A DNA stretch of 64,000 nucleotides from Pseudomonadota bacterium (lineage in GTDB: Bacteria > Desulfobacterota > JAPLJL01). The stretch lies in NCBI GenBank assembly GCA_026388655.1, contig JAPLJI010000067.1, forward strand, positions 1-64,000, given 5' to 3'. Below the pieces are notes generated by a model that did no database searches, had not been told where the DNA came from, and was given only the letters and a program-made list of their open reading frames with translations. Positions 1 through 9,388 of the stretch are shown piece after piece. The translations under genes were made by a program, and so were the position numbers. Numbering within the stretch: position 1 is the first letter of the stretch; each line of letters opens with the position of its first letter.

Positions 1-811
1 CGAACCACTTCCGGAGCTTCCTGTTGAAATTGATCGCCATCCAGAGAAAGCCATTGAAGCAGCACCCGATCCCCAGCGTGTGGGCCATCAGCGAGCAGTT
101 GTAGAGGGCCGCAGCGGCTGAAAAAGCCTGGGTTTCGTCGAACTTCTCCGCGAAAACCAGGATGATCGCGGGGGCGTCGTGGAAGAGCTTGTCTTCCCCC
201 CGCCGCATCTGCTCCTCGAAAAGCTTCATCCCCTCCACATACCGGTTCTTCATCCGGTCCCGGAGCTCCTCCCCCATCAGGCGCGATGCGAAAGGCAGCT
301 TGGTGAGCTTCCCGACAAAGGCGAACATCTTCAGCACCGCCGGGAAGGCGATCCGGCGGAGTTCGTCGATCTTCTCCGGGTCGGTGATCACCATGTAGCG
401 CAGCGTCTGAGCGTTGGTGCCGGTGGCGGTATACCGCCCCGCCTCCAGAATCTTCTCGATATCCTCCCGGGACACGGGTTTTTTCTTGTATTTCCGCACC
501 GACCGTCGGGAGCGGAAAAGCAGCTGGAGTCCATCGGAAAACGCAGGCGAGACGATCTCCGGGGCGCCCGCGGGCACCGGTTCGGAAAACGCTTCCCGGA
601 TCGCCCCCGCGGGACAGGCCGCCCCGCAATGCCCGCAGTGGAAGCACCATTCCGGCCGGACCAGGGTAACTTGGCCGCCATGCATTTCATACATCACTGG
701 AGCGCAGACCTTCAGGCAGATCCCGCACTTGGTGCACTTGGACTGGTCGATCTCCGGGTAGTCCACGCCGGGAATACCGGCGCCCGGATCGGGTAAATTT
801 TTTGCTTTCAT
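1..811 (-). CDS. Nitroreductase-family protein with N-terminal 4Fe-4S ferredoxin domain (partial, runs off window start)
   Basis: Reverse-strand translation from ATG at 811: MKAKNLPDPGAGIPGVDYPEIDQSKCTKCGICLKVC...CFHCGHCGAACPAGAI...RRSVRKYKKKPVSREDIEKILEAGRYTATGTNAQ; not in the ORF track because it is open at the edge. Confidence 0.88.
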   Translation of the reverse strand, partial: MKAKNLPDPGAGIPGVDYPEIDQSKCTKCGICLKVCAPVMYEMHGGQVTLVRPEWCFHCGHCGAACPAGAIREAFSEPVPAGAPEIVSPAFSDGLQLLFRSRRSVRKYKKKPVSREDIEKILEAGRYTATGTNAQTLRYMVITDPEKIDELRRIAFPAVLKMFAFVGKLTKLPFASRLMGEELRDRMKNRYVEGMKLFEEQMRRGEDKLFHDAPAIILVFAEKFDETQAFSAAAALYNCSLMAHTLGIGCCFNGFLWMAINFNRKLRKWF

Positions 812-1148
812 CTCTCTCTCCAGGGCTGAATGTTTTTTTCTTCCAATTAATATTAAAACAGACACACGTCTATTTCTTCATTCTTTAACCAGTTTTTTAC
901 GGGCAATTCCGAAGATTCTTTTTCCGAAGGACTAAGAGGGATTTTCAGAGCGGATGAAAATCCCCAATCCCAAGATCCAAATTACAACTTTTCTTTTTGC
1001 GCCTTGCGCCTTGCTTTCGCAGGCTAAAGCTTTATAACAGGTTAAGAACGTTAAAGATATATTATAAAAGTTGTTCACTAAATAAGTCCTCCTTCAGGGA
1101 GAGGACCATAAAGTCTGCGGCTACCGGTTATCGGTTTCCTGCTGCTTG

Positions 1149-1631
1149 TTACTTATTTTTAGTTATTTCGCTTCCGAATCTTTGAAGTTTGTCCTTGTCC
1201 TTGGAGTTGTAATCCGGCCCCCGCCAGAGACTCAAGGGGATCCCGGCCCGGACCGCGGGGCCGGGGGAATAAACCACCACCGCCCCGGCCTGCTTCAGGA
1301 GCTTTTCCAGGGACTTCACCGTGTTTTTTGCCCCCAGGCCGGCGTTGACGCTGAAAGCCGCGGCGCTCTTACCCTGGAGGAAACCTTTCGGAATTGATTT
1401 CAAGAAAAGTTCGAGTGGCCGGGCGATCCCGGAACGGAGGGGGGCGGTGCTTCCCTCGTGGCAGGGACTGCCGACCAGGATCAGATCGTATCCGGCCAAT
1501 TCCCCGTATTTGATCTCTTTGGAATTTTTAATCTCAGGGGTGACCTTGTTCTTTTCCATCCCGGCGGCGATATCCCGGGCGGCATCCAAGGTATGGCCGG
1601 TCTTGGTGTAATAAATGATGATGGCTTTCAT
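1149..1631 (-). CDS. Flavodoxin-like protein
   Basis: 160 aa, N-terminal MKAIIIYYTKTGHTLDAA flavodoxin FMN-loop pattern, GSPCHEGSTAP. Confidence 0.85.
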   Translation of the reverse strand: MKAIIIYYTKTGHTLDAARDIAAGMEKNKVTPEIKNSKEIKYGELAGYDLILVGSPCHEGSTAPLRSGIARPLELFLKSIPKGFLQGKSAAAFSVNAGLGAKNTVKSLEKLLKQAGAVVVYSPGPAVRAGIPLSLWRGPDYNSKDKDKLQRFGSEITKNK

Positions 1632-1840
1632 AATTACCTGTCCTCCTTTCAGGTTTTAAACCTTGTGGTATCGATGGAATGCCGGTTTTTAATATGACCT
1701 GTGGTTGCTTTGAATGTTATTCTATTTTATCCCTGAAAAAAATCTTCCCAGAAAGAAACATTTTATTGCGATTATTTTACATTTTGCGATTATTTTACAT
1801 CGAGGCTGGGCTTATAGCCCCAACCCATTAATAGCTTTCT

Positions 1841-2096
1841 CGAGCTGATCTCTCCCGACACCAAGATACCTGACCAGCGAATGTAGGCTGCTTAGGATCT
1901 CAGCGATCGCCAGAATCGGACATAAGATATTCAGATCACTTTTCGTTTGATTAAAAAGGGAGGAAAAATTCAGGCGGCACCCCCCACCTTCGCCAAGGCT
2001 ACGGAGGACAGGCCGCCGCCACCCCCCTTCACCGGAGAATCCTGTTCCTCAAAAAGGCTGATTGTCAGGGACTTTAAGCTCCAGTCTGACCGATGA
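1841..2096. repeat. Dispersed repeat B, diverged copy (CTGACCAGCGA.TGTAGG ... GGGACTTTAAGCTCCAGTC)
   Basis: Both ends resemble 4505-4670; left end also resembles 7481-7525. Confidence 0.55.
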
Positions 2097-2213
2097 GGCG
2101 AAGGCGGAAGTCCGGGCAATTCTAGATGAGAAAAAAATCGAGGCCTTAGTTAGGGTAGGGGTCTTTTCAGAATTTTTCCGGGAGGTGGGTAAAAAACGGA
2201 TTGGTTAAAAACT

Positions 2214-2291
2214 CAGCCGATTAGAACCTTTCCCATTTCCGCCCCCCAGGGGGGGCTAATTGGACATTTCAAGACAAACGACTAATCCCCG
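2214..2291. repeat. Dispersed repeat A, copy 1
   Basis: CAGCCGATTAGAACCTTTCCCAT...GGGGGGGCTAATTGGACATTTCAAGACAAACGACTAAT shared with 6177-6252. Confidence 0.8.
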
Positions 2292-2298
2292 CAAGCTC

Positions 2299-3168
2299 TT
2301 ATTCCGTGCCCCCCGATTTCTGCGGGAGAAGTTTCCTGGGCCGTATCTTTTTCCAGCGCTCACCCACCGGGCAGGCCCGCATGCACTCGATGCAGTGGTC
2401 AACGTCGGTGATTGCCGTTTGCCCGAACTCAACCAGGACATCGCGCCTTTTATTGTGTTTGCCTAGCATTTTCAGATAGGCGGGCCATTCCCGGAGCCGG
2501 GCGGGCTGAAGCCGGTTAAATCCGTAGGTCCAGTAAACGAAGCAGGGATCGACCTCATACCTGCCATCCTTGAGCGCACCCGACGGGCATGCCCGCTCGC
2601 ATTTATCGCAACCTTTGATGCAAAGCTCGAGATCGCGCTGGGGATCGGGGGCAAGGGGCGCTTCCGTGATGATCCCGCCCAGCCTCTGATGGGGCCCGAA
2701 CTCGGGCGTAAGCAGAAGATTTGAACGACCAATCTGACCCAGGCCGCAGCTGACCGCCGCGTGTTTCAGCGATAAATGCCCGAGCACGCGGGTCTGCCGG
2801 AATTTTCGGCCCGTGTCAGGATTTATTTTATATATCTCCACCGGCTTGTCGGCTGAGACCGGCAAGCCTAAAAAACCTTGCCGTTCCAGACTCCTACTGA
2901 TCTCCTCGGCAACCTGGTCGAGAATTCGTGAGGTCTGCATCTTGTTCCGGGTCCAGAGCATGATGTCTGGCGAGTACACCGCTCCCAAAGAGTGAGCCAC
3001 GGCCATAATGATCACGCTCTTGGCCGAGGGCATAAGGCTGGCCGCGGGCCGGGGGGGAGAGGCAAGGATGAGTTCGCCCGCATCCGCTATCCCCACCAGA
3101 TCAACTCCCCTGGACAGGATATATTCTTTTACTCCGATTGCAGTTATTTCCATCATAACCGGGGTCAA
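2299..3168 (-). CDS. 4Fe-4S double-cluster protein, epoxyqueuosine reductase (QueG)-like
   Basis: 289 aa; two CxxCxxxCP-type motifs (CIKGCDKCERACPSGAL, CIECMRACPVGE). Confidence 0.8.
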   Translation of the reverse strand: MTPVMMEITAIGVKEYILSRGVDLVGIADAGELILASPPRPAASLMPSAKSVIIMAVAHSLGAVYSPDIMLWTRNKMQTSRILDQVAEEISRSLERQGFLGLPVSADKPVEIYKINPDTGRKFRQTRVLGHLSLKHAAVSCGLGQIGRSNLLLTPEFGPHQRLGGIITEAPLAPDPQRDLELCIKGCDKCERACPSGALKDGRYEVDPCFVYWTYGFNRLQPARLREWPAYLKMLGKHNKRRDVLVEFGQTAITDVDHCIECMRACPVGERWKKIRPRKLLPQKSGGTE

Positions 3169-3269
3169 ATCTCTAAGTTGGTGTTTGCTTCCTATAAAAT
3201 GACTAATCCTCGCCTAAAACGGAACTTAAGGAACTACGTGGCCCCCAATTATAAGGGGCCAAGCTATAG

Positions 3270-4313
3270 CTATGCTTCTTCGTACAATCCCCTTGTTTTC
3301 GGATTCATGGCGGCAAGTCTCTTTTTCGCTTCCCCGGGATCGACGAATTCGAGCGACCCATCGGGATTCTGCACCACCACTCCGCCTTTTCTGATCAGGT
3401 CAGCGCGCCTCAATCGTTCTTCTTTGTCGGCTACACAGATAAGCTGGCACTGGCCGCAGGTCAGAAATACTCGGTACCCGGGGAAGAGAAAATGATGAAA
3501 ACCGCCGCCGGCTTGGGGCCGCTTGAGTACCTTGGGGACCGCCTGGGCGAGAGCCGGCATAAACTCTTCATCCTTTTGCGGGATGGGCAGCCTGCCCGGA
3601 CACCAAGTGGACCACTTACCTGACTTTGAGAGGCCAGTAAAGCCGCCGCAAACATAGTCGCACCTCATGTGAGAGTTTCGTTTGGAATAGGTAAAGTCAA
3701 TCCCGCCAAGTGTAACGGTAGTTTTTTCGGATTTATCCATCATCCCCGAAGCACACATGGACAAGCACAAACGGCATTTGTCGCAATAGTTGTCCTCGGA
3801 GGGCAGCGGGTCCGTCGGCTCCAGTTCGGCTTCGGTAATCACGGAACCCAGAATGATTCCCGCGCCTTCCTTTTTCCTGATCACATTACCCGAGAGTCCA
3901 AAATGACCAACCCCGGAACGAACTGCCAAGTAGCGATGAGAGATCGGTGGTAACTCATCATAGGCGCCATGTTCTGTGTCCGTCCGATACTCGGCATTCA
4001 CAGCCAGGGGAATCGATTTATGTCCAATCCGGGTTAAAAAATTGGAAACCTCGAAGGCGATACCGCTGACCAGGATATTGGTGCGGACGTTGTCCCGGTC
4101 GTGCGCAAGCCGGTTCTCCCGCTTGAGGAAGGATAAGATCTTATCCTGGTCGAGCGGAAGCGCAAAGGAAATGGCTGACCTGGCGGTCGGCATCACGTAT
4201 GTCAGGTCGGTTGAGGGAGGACCTCCAGCCAGCGTCTCGGTAGTCGAGAACCCGACGGCTATTGACCCGAGGTTTTCCAGGGCCTCCCTAATCAGTTCGT
4301 TTAAATTTTGCAT
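3270..4313 (-). CDS. 4Fe-4S binding protein, epoxyqueuosine reductase-like
   Basis: 347 aa; CDKCRLCLSMCASGMM plus C-terminal CGQCQLIC. Confidence 0.78.
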   Translation of the reverse strand: MQNLNELIREALENLGSIAVGFSTTETLAGGPPSTDLTYVMPTARSAISFALPLDQDKILSFLKRENRLAHDRDNVRTNILVSGIAFEVSNFLTRIGHKSIPLAVNAEYRTDTEHGAYDELPPISHRYLAVRSGVGHFGLSGNVIRKKEGAGIILGSVITEAELEPTDPLPSEDNYCDKCRLCLSMCASGMMDKSEKTTVTLGGIDFTYSKRNSHMRCDYVCGGFTGLSKSGKWSTWCPGRLPIPQKDEEFMPALAQAVPKVLKRPQAGGGFHHFLFPGYRVFLTCGQCQLICVADKEERLRRADLIRKGGVVVQNPDGSLEFVDPGEAKKRLAAMNPKTRGLYEEA

Positions 4314-4462
4314 TATAATCTCCTTAAATTGATACTATGCGGCAGCCCGCGCTCTTGAGGGAATCAATTGTTTCTAATTCGCCCGATTATATCAAATAAT
4401 TATTTCAAAAGGGAATTGTAAATGATTATTCCAGTCCGATTAAAATTAAACTTTTGTCTAGA

Positions 4463-4494
4463 TAAAAAAACGGGCTCAAAACTTGAGCCCGTTC
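4463..4494 (-). terminator. Rho-independent terminator (minus strand)
   Basis: Perfect 10-bp stem ACGGGCTCAA-aac-TTGAGCCCGT with T-run on minus strand. Confidence 0.8.
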
Positions 4495-4504
4495 ACCGCT
4501 TTAT

Positions 4505-4670
4505 CAATCTGGTCCTGTCCCGTTCCTAAATACCTGACCAGTGAGTGCAGGTTCGAGTGATATTGTTTGATTGGGTTTAAATTAGGGAAGGAAAAAGGCT
4601 TCGCTCAGTATCAGCCCTGAGCTTGTCGAAGGGCTGATAATCCGGGACTTCAAGCTCCAATCCGCGCGCA
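4505..4670. repeat. Dispersed repeat B, second copy
   Basis: GGTCCTGTCCCGTTCCTAAATACCTGACCAGTGAGTGCAGG ... GGGACTTCAAGCTCCAATC. Confidence 0.6.
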
Positions 4671-4674
4671 GCCC

Positions 4675-5817
4675 TCATGCCGACAGCCCGCGGTCTCCTT
4701 CCGGCAAGCGCATCCACCCGGGCACCGCCGGGTTGAGCAGCCACAGGAACCGCTGGTCCACGTGGGGCATGAGCCCCAGCACCGCCGGGATCAACTTCCG
4801 GGGACCCCAGGGATGCGTGGCCCACAGCAGCCGCCGCGTCAGGTAGCCGAGCTTCCACCACCGGTTCATGCGGCGGAATTCCCTGGCCGCCTTCTCCCGG
4901 TCATGGATGGCCATGGCTGCGATCCGACCGGAGACGAGGGCGCCATGCACGCCCAGGACCATGGAGGGGTCCTGCATGCCGGAGAGGGTTCCCGCCAGGA
5001 TGAGATTGCCGCGATAAAGCCGGGGGTTGGAAAAGGAGCCGGTGGGGGTGCCGACCAGGTTCTCGATCGTGTGCCAGCGGGGAAACGCCAGGCCCTCATC
5101 CTCCTGGAGCTGTTTCGGAAACCACTCCATGGCTGCGGCCGAGAGAGGCTTGCCCCGCTGAAACAGTACGGCGGCTCCGGTGCCGTTGACCGCGGCATAG
5201 TAGGCATAGTCGCGCGTGTGTTCGTGGTAATAGGCTACGCAAAACGGGCTGCGGCCCTCGGGGGCCGGGCCCCCGGCGAAAAGTCCATAGGCCCGGGTAT
5301 AGGGGATGTCGAGGGCGTCGAAGGCTTCCCGGAACATGCCCGTGGCCACGATGGAGCCGGGCGGAAGATCGCTGAAGTCCTTGCGCGTGCGTACCGGCGT
5401 GCTGAAGGAAAAGCGCACCCCGCAATCCGTCGCCAGACGAAAAAGGAACGTATCGATTGACGACGGGCGAGTCCCGCGTTCGACCATCTTCATGTGGACA
5501 TTGGCGGGAAGCGGGAGTTCGATGATCTTGCCGAAGGCCCGAATGCGCAGGTACGGCAAGGGATTGTAAAAAGGCACCGCCTGGGAGCTCTCCGGAGGGG
5601 AGAGGGGAAACCCCAGATACCGGTTCATGGCGTCAAGGTCCAGCGGGGTCATGTCTGCGAAGCAGAGCTCGCCCCCGCTGACGGCGGAAGCGTGGAGTGA
5701 GGCGCCGCCAATGATGTCCTTCTGCTCCAGGACGGTGACGGCATACCCCTCGCGGGCCAGAATGATGGCCGCGGTCAGGCCCGAAAGACCGGCGCCCACG
5801 ATGGTTGCCTGTTTCAT
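4675..5817 (-). CDS. FAD-dependent oxidoreductase (phytoene desaturase / NAD(P)/FAD family)
   Basis: 380 aa; N-terminal MKQATIVGAGLSGLTAAIILAREGYAVTVLEQKDIIGG Rossmann motif. Confidence 0.85.
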   Translation of the reverse strand: MKQATIVGAGLSGLTAAIILAREGYAVTVLEQKDIIGGASLHASAVSGGELCFADMTPLDLDAMNRYLGFPLSPPESSQAVPFYNPLPYLRIRAFGKIIELPLPANVHMKMVERGTRPSSIDTFLFRLATDCGVRFSFSTPVRTRKDFSDLPPGSIVATGMFREAFDALDIPYTRAYGLFAGGPAPEGRSPFCVAYYHEHTRDYAYYAAVNGTGAAVLFQRGKPLSAAAMEWFPKQLQEDEGLAFPRWHTIENLVGTPTGSFSNPRLYRGNLILAGTLSGMQDPSMVLGVHGALVSGRIAAMAIHDREKAAREFRRMNRWWKLGYLTRRLLWATHPWGPRKLIPAVLGLMPHVDQRFLWLLNPAVPGWMRLPEGDRGLSA

Positions 5818-6045
5818 GACATCCTCCTGGTCGGGATAGGAAGTTGCTTCAAGGATAAGAAGTTACTTTGGCTGCCGTTACGTATAGCAAGGCCGGCATT
5901 GGGTGTCAACGTATTTCTGGCCGCCATTTTTTACTGGGGAAAGATCGGATTTACCAAGTTCGGTTTTATCTGGTGCAATCAGCTATACGCTCTCAAAGGC
6001 AAAGGCGAAAGGCCGATCCATTTTGGCTGGGATTGAAAAGAAATC

Positions 6046-6075
6046 AAGGCCCTGAGCAGGGGCCTTTTTTTCCCT
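6046..6075 (+). terminator. Intrinsic-terminator-like hairpin, not obviously linked to an upstream plus-strand CDS
   Basis: AAGGCCCTGAGCAGGGGCCTTTTTTT. Confidence 0.55.
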
Positions 6076-6176
6076 CGGCATCACGGGCGCAGCGAAATCC
6101 CACCCTGTCACTGGATAGAGGGAATTGGTCAAAAGAGCTCTTTTGTCCAATAAAAAAAACGGCCGGGGATAACCTC

Positions 6177-6252
6177 CAGCCGATTAAAACCTTTCCCATC
6201 TTCGCTCTTAGGGGGGGCTAATTGGACATTTCAAGACAAACGACTAATTCCC
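6177..6252. repeat. Dispersed repeat A, copy 2
   Basis: See 2214-2291; 25+ bp identical core GGACATTTCAAGACAAACGACTAAT. Confidence 0.8.
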
Positions 6253-6497
6253 GCTCTGGTAAAACTATCGAGGTTCCTGTTTTTAATTTCGTGGAAAGGG
6301 CCTGGTTCTTGATTACGGCTCGGTGTTTGATAAGCATCATGAAAAAACAAGAAATTCAGTCCAAAGACAATCTGGAATTTGCTAAAATCTCAGGAATAGA
6401 ACACCAAACGTCAAAGTAAAGACCTAGCCCCAGAAGTTTCACGATCACCGGTAGGGGAGTTCCCTTTTGGAATTCCTCGATGGGAAATCTTGGAATA

Positions 6498-7145
6498 TTA
6501 GAGCACAAACCGGAGGAAGAACTCTTTTGTTTCAGCCCATTCCGTTTCCCCGAGACGACGGGGCGCGCCGTTTTTCACCAGAGTAACGATTCCCTTACTT
6601 CTCTCGGCCTCGTCAAAAAAAACCAGCCCTTTCCGGATATGATAACCGTAATCCTCGGCCACCCCGAATTTGGTGAGAGTCCGGCTGATTAGCTCTTTCA
6701 GGTTAAGCCCCAGGGAGGTCACGATCATCCTAAGATCCACGAAGTCCTTGGCTGTCCCGCGCTGAACAATCGCGACGGTTTTCATCGCGGCGATATCTGA
6801 AGGGGAAGCCAGGGATAGCCCGAGATTTTTGTCATCCCGAAGCGGCTCCAGGAGAGGGTAAGGGTACTTGAAGAGACTAAAACGCACTCCTTCCACCCGG
6901 GCCACCAAGGTATCCCTTTCGGATACCTGTTCGGAAACGAACGTGCACTCTTTCTTTATCGCTTCCCGGATCGGTTCGGTGAAAAATCCCTCCGGGGTAA
7001 AAAGGTCAATGTCCGTAGAAAGCCGGTGGCCGTAATACAAGGTTGCGGCGGTACCGCCGGCGAGATAGGTTCCGGAAGGCAGGGGAAAAGAAGCGGACCT
7101 CTTCAGGAGGGAGGCCACAGCCGGGGGAACGATCTCGTAAAACAT
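6498..7145 (-). CDS. Nucleotidyltransferase AbiEii/AbiGii-type toxin
   Basis: LAGGTAATLYYGHRLSTDIDLFTPEGF signature; likely start MFYEIVPP at 7145 rather than 7184. Confidence 0.82.
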   Translation of the reverse strand: MFYEIVPPAVASLLKRSASFPLPSGTYLAGGTAATLYYGHRLSTDIDLFTPEGFFTEPIREAIKKECTFVSEQVSERDTLVARVEGVRFSLFKYPYPLLEPLRDDKNLGLSLASPSDIAAMKTVAIVQRGTAKDFVDLRMIVTSLGLNLKELISRTLTKFGVAEDYGYHIRKGLVFFDEAERSKGIVTLVKNGAPRRLGETEWAETKEFFLRFVL

Positions 7146-7402
7146 TGGGTTTCTTCCCTCTCCAGGCCGAGTCGCAGGCACCAATAATTAACGGTCCGGG
7201 GCGAAAGATATAAGCTTTGCTTTAAAACCTCGGTAATTTTATCCCGTTCATAGGTTTTGGAAAGAAGACCGATCTGCCGGTCTCCCCCATGCTCGAGAAG
7301 GCGCTCGACGATGACGAACCAATCCTCCTTTAGATCGAGCGCTTTCAAATCCGCGTCCCAAAGGCAAGGTTTCAGGATTTCCTCGATTTCCGCCGGTACC
7401 AT
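7103..7402 (-). CDS. Putative antitoxin partner of AbiEii-like toxin
   Basis: 99 aa ORF overlapping and upstream of the AbiEii-like CDS on the same strand. Confidence 0.6.
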   Translation of the reverse strand: MVPAEIEEILKPCLWDADLKALDLKEDWFVIVERLLEHGGDRQIGLLSKTYERDKITEVLKQSLYLSPRTVNYWCLRLGLEREETQCFTRSFPRLWPPS

Positions 7403-7480
7403 GAAGTTATTTTAACACAAATACCGACGAAAAAATAGCGAAAATGACCATGCTATTAGTACCATATTCCGCTTTTCCCA

Positions 7481-7525
7481 CCTGGTCCTGGCCCGTTCCT
7501 AAATGTCTGACCAGCGAGTACAGGG
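7481..7525. repeat. Dispersed repeat B, partial copy
   Basis: CCTGGTCCTGGCCCGTTCCTAAATGTCTGACCAGCGAGTACAGG. Confidence 0.6.
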
Positions 7526-7679
7526 GTCAATAAAACCGGTCCGGCCCGATCGCCAAAATCCAAATCTCAAAAATTCAAATCAAATTATTTTATTAATAGA
7601 TAAGGCGAGATTCTTCGCTTCCCTTGGCTACGCTCGGGATAAACCGCTCAGAATGACAAATTTAAGTAGGAATAATGGA

Positions 7680-7750
7680 GGCGGCACCCGGATTCGAACC
7701 GGGGAATGAAGGTTTTGCAGACCTTTGCCTTACCACTTGGCGATGCCGCC
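7680..7750 (-). tRNA. tRNA-Cys(GCA)
   Basis: Cloverleaf on minus strand GGCGGCATCGCCAAGTGGT...CTGCAAA...GGTTCGAATCCGGGTGCCGCC. Confidence 0.95.
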
Positions 7751-7758
7751 GTAATGGA

Positions 7759-7829
7759 GCGGGCAATGGGAATTGAACCCACGACCTCAACCTTGGCAAG
7801 GTTGCACTCTACCGCTGAGTTACGCCCGC
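7759..7829 (-). tRNA. tRNA-Gly(GCC)
   Basis: GCGGGCGTAACTCAGCGGTAGAGTGC AACCTTGCCAAGGTT ...GGTTCAATTCCCATTGCCCGC. Confidence 0.95.
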
Positions 7830-8004
7830 ATTTGGCTTGCTCTTAGAAGATAGAAAAAATCCTCCGAACTGTCAATCGAGAGAACCCCGGACATAAGATT
7901 TGGCAGGCGCGCCCTTCCGGGTGCGGGTATTTTTTTAATGATCTTCCCCCTCAACCCTTCCTTCTCCCCGGTGGGGAGAAGGTGAGGATGAGGGGGAATT
8001 TTTT

Positions 8005-8027
8005 CGCAGGCTAAAGCCTGCGGCTAC
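8005..8027. repeat. Short dispersed palindrome CGCAGGCTAAAGCCTGCGGCTAC
   Basis: Similar copies at 57947-57969 and 62406-62428 (inverted). Confidence 0.8.
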
Positions 8028-8123
8028 CTAATCCATAAAATATATTTTCTCAACATCGTCAATCTCGACCGGTTCCGGCAGGTGCCTTTCTTGACAGGTA
8101 AACTCGGGGACATTATTTTTTCC

Positions 8124-8183
8124 AATGGCACAATTTATCTAGAAGGTGCCATTAGGTGTTATGAAATTGCCTTGGGAGGCACC
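8124..8183 (+). promoter_or_regulatory. Candidate structured 5' leader of cbiM with mutually exclusive stems
   Basis: AATGGCAC(8124-8131)/GTGCCATT(8146-8153) competes with GGTGCC(8145-8150)/GGCACC(8178-8183). Confidence 0.35.
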
Positions 8184-8322
8184 CTGAGTTTTTAATGATG
8201 AAGTTACGAAGGCCCAATCCCTCCGCGGTCGGGATAAATCCCTCTGGAGTCGGGACAAGTAAATTGGGCAATTGGTATAAACGCTCAATGAATTGAGCAA
8301 CTACGAAATCAATTTGGTTTAT

Positions 8323-8350
8323 GTAGTTTGCCGATTTATCGGCCTTTTTT
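8323..8350 (+). terminator. Terminator-like hairpin directly upstream of cbiM (solo half of the MITE-like element)
   Basis: GTAGTTTGCCGATTTATCGGCCTTTTTT. Confidence 0.5.
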
Positions 8351-8366
8351 AAAAAAGAGGAGCTGC

Positions 8367-9047
8367 ATGCACATTCCAGATGGTTACTTGGGACCGGCGA
8401 CCAGCGGGGTTTTCTACGCGGTGATGCTGCCCTTCTGGGTAGCCGCGTCGAGAATCGTTAAGAAGACCCTGCAGGCCAAGCAGGTTCCCCTGATGGCGAT
8501 CGGGGCGGCTTTCAGTTTCGTGATTATGATGTTTAACATGCCCATCCCGGGCGGCTCCACCGGCCACGCGGTCGGAGGCGTACTGGTGGCGATCCTGCTC
8601 GGCCCCTGGGCGGCCGTGATCGCCATTTCCGTGGCGCTGGTGGTGCAGGCACTGCTGTTTGGTGACGGGGGCATCACCGCCATCGGGGCCAACTGCTTCA
8701 ACATGGCTGTGGTTATTCCATTCGTCGGATATTATGTCTATGTCCTGATCAGCGGCGGCGCCCCGAAGGATTCCAACCGCAGAGTGATCGCCGCCGGTGT
8801 GGCCGGATATATCGGGATCAACGCGGCCGCGTTCCTGGCCGGCGTGGAATTCGGCTTACAGCCGTACCTTCACCACACCGCGCAAGGCCAAGCGCTCTAT
8901 TGCCCCTACGGGCTCAAGGTCGCCATACCCATCATGACGGGGGAACACCTCCTGATTTTCGGTTGGGTGGAAGCAATCGTGACGGCGGGGGTAGTGAAAT
9001 ACCTGCAAAAACAGGCGCCGGAACTGCTGGGAAAGGAGACGCGTTAA
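8367..9047 (+). CDS. cbiM: Energy-coupling factor Co/Ni transporter component CbiM
   Basis: MHIPDGYLGPATSG N-terminus, membrane protein; ATG at 8367. Confidence 0.93.
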   Translation: MHIPDGYLGPATSGVFYAVMLPFWVAASRIVKKTLQAKQVPLMAIGAAFSFVIMMFNMPIPGGSTGHAVGGVLVAILLGPWAAVIAISVALVVQALLFGDGGITAIGANCFNMAVVIPFVGYYVYVLISGGAPKDSNRRVIAAGVAGYIGINAAAFLAGVEFGLQPYLHHTAQGQALYCPYGLKVAIPIMTGEHLLIFGWVEAIVTAGVVKYLQKQAPELLGKETR

Positions 9048-9382
9048 TGAAAATCACGACGCGGCTTTGGATTCTGCTGGGAATTCTCGTTCTGCTCTCG
9101 CCGTTGGGGTTGATTCTGCCCGAGCACTTCAAGGCCGGCAGCGCCTGGGGTGAATGGGGTTCGGATGAAATAAAAGAATTGGTGGGCTACGTTCCCACGG
9201 GACTAAAAAAACTTAGCGGTCTCTGGAACGCCCCGATCCCGGACTATGCCTTCCAGGGCTGGGGTGGAAAAGGGTTGTCGCACCTGAGCTTCGCCTACAT
9301 ATTCTCCGGCATCCTGGGCGCGGCGCTGATCGCGCTGGTGGTCTGGCTGATGGGTAAAATCTTCATCAAACCCGGCAAATGA
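9047..9382 (+). CDS. CbiN-like PDGLE-domain transporter component
   Basis: 112 codons, TAATG overlap with cbiM, two TM segments, position between cbiM and cbiQ. Confidence 0.8.
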   Translation: MKITTRLWILLGILVLLSPLGLILPEHFKAGSAWGEWGSDEIKELVGYVPTGLKKLSGLWNAPIPDYAFQGWGGKGLSHLSFAYIFSGILGAALIALVVWLMGKIFIKPGK

Positions 9383-9388
9383 GATCTT

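Noticed and set aside
179-796. Long plus-strand ORF 179-796 and many similar opposite-strand ORFs (e.g. 4762-5460, 22291-23550, 20001-21080, 59807-60988)
   Set aside because: They are antisense shadows of well-supported genes in GC-rich DNA, with no recognisable domains.
2260-6419. ORFs beginning MDISRQTTN (2260-2466, 6222-6419)
   Set aside because: Shared N-terminus is the translation of dispersed repeat A, not a protein family.
8041-8366. Cobalamin riboswitch upstream of cbiM
   Set aside because: I could not match the conserved B12-box or GCCACTG core by eye; only generic alternative stems are reported, with low confidence.
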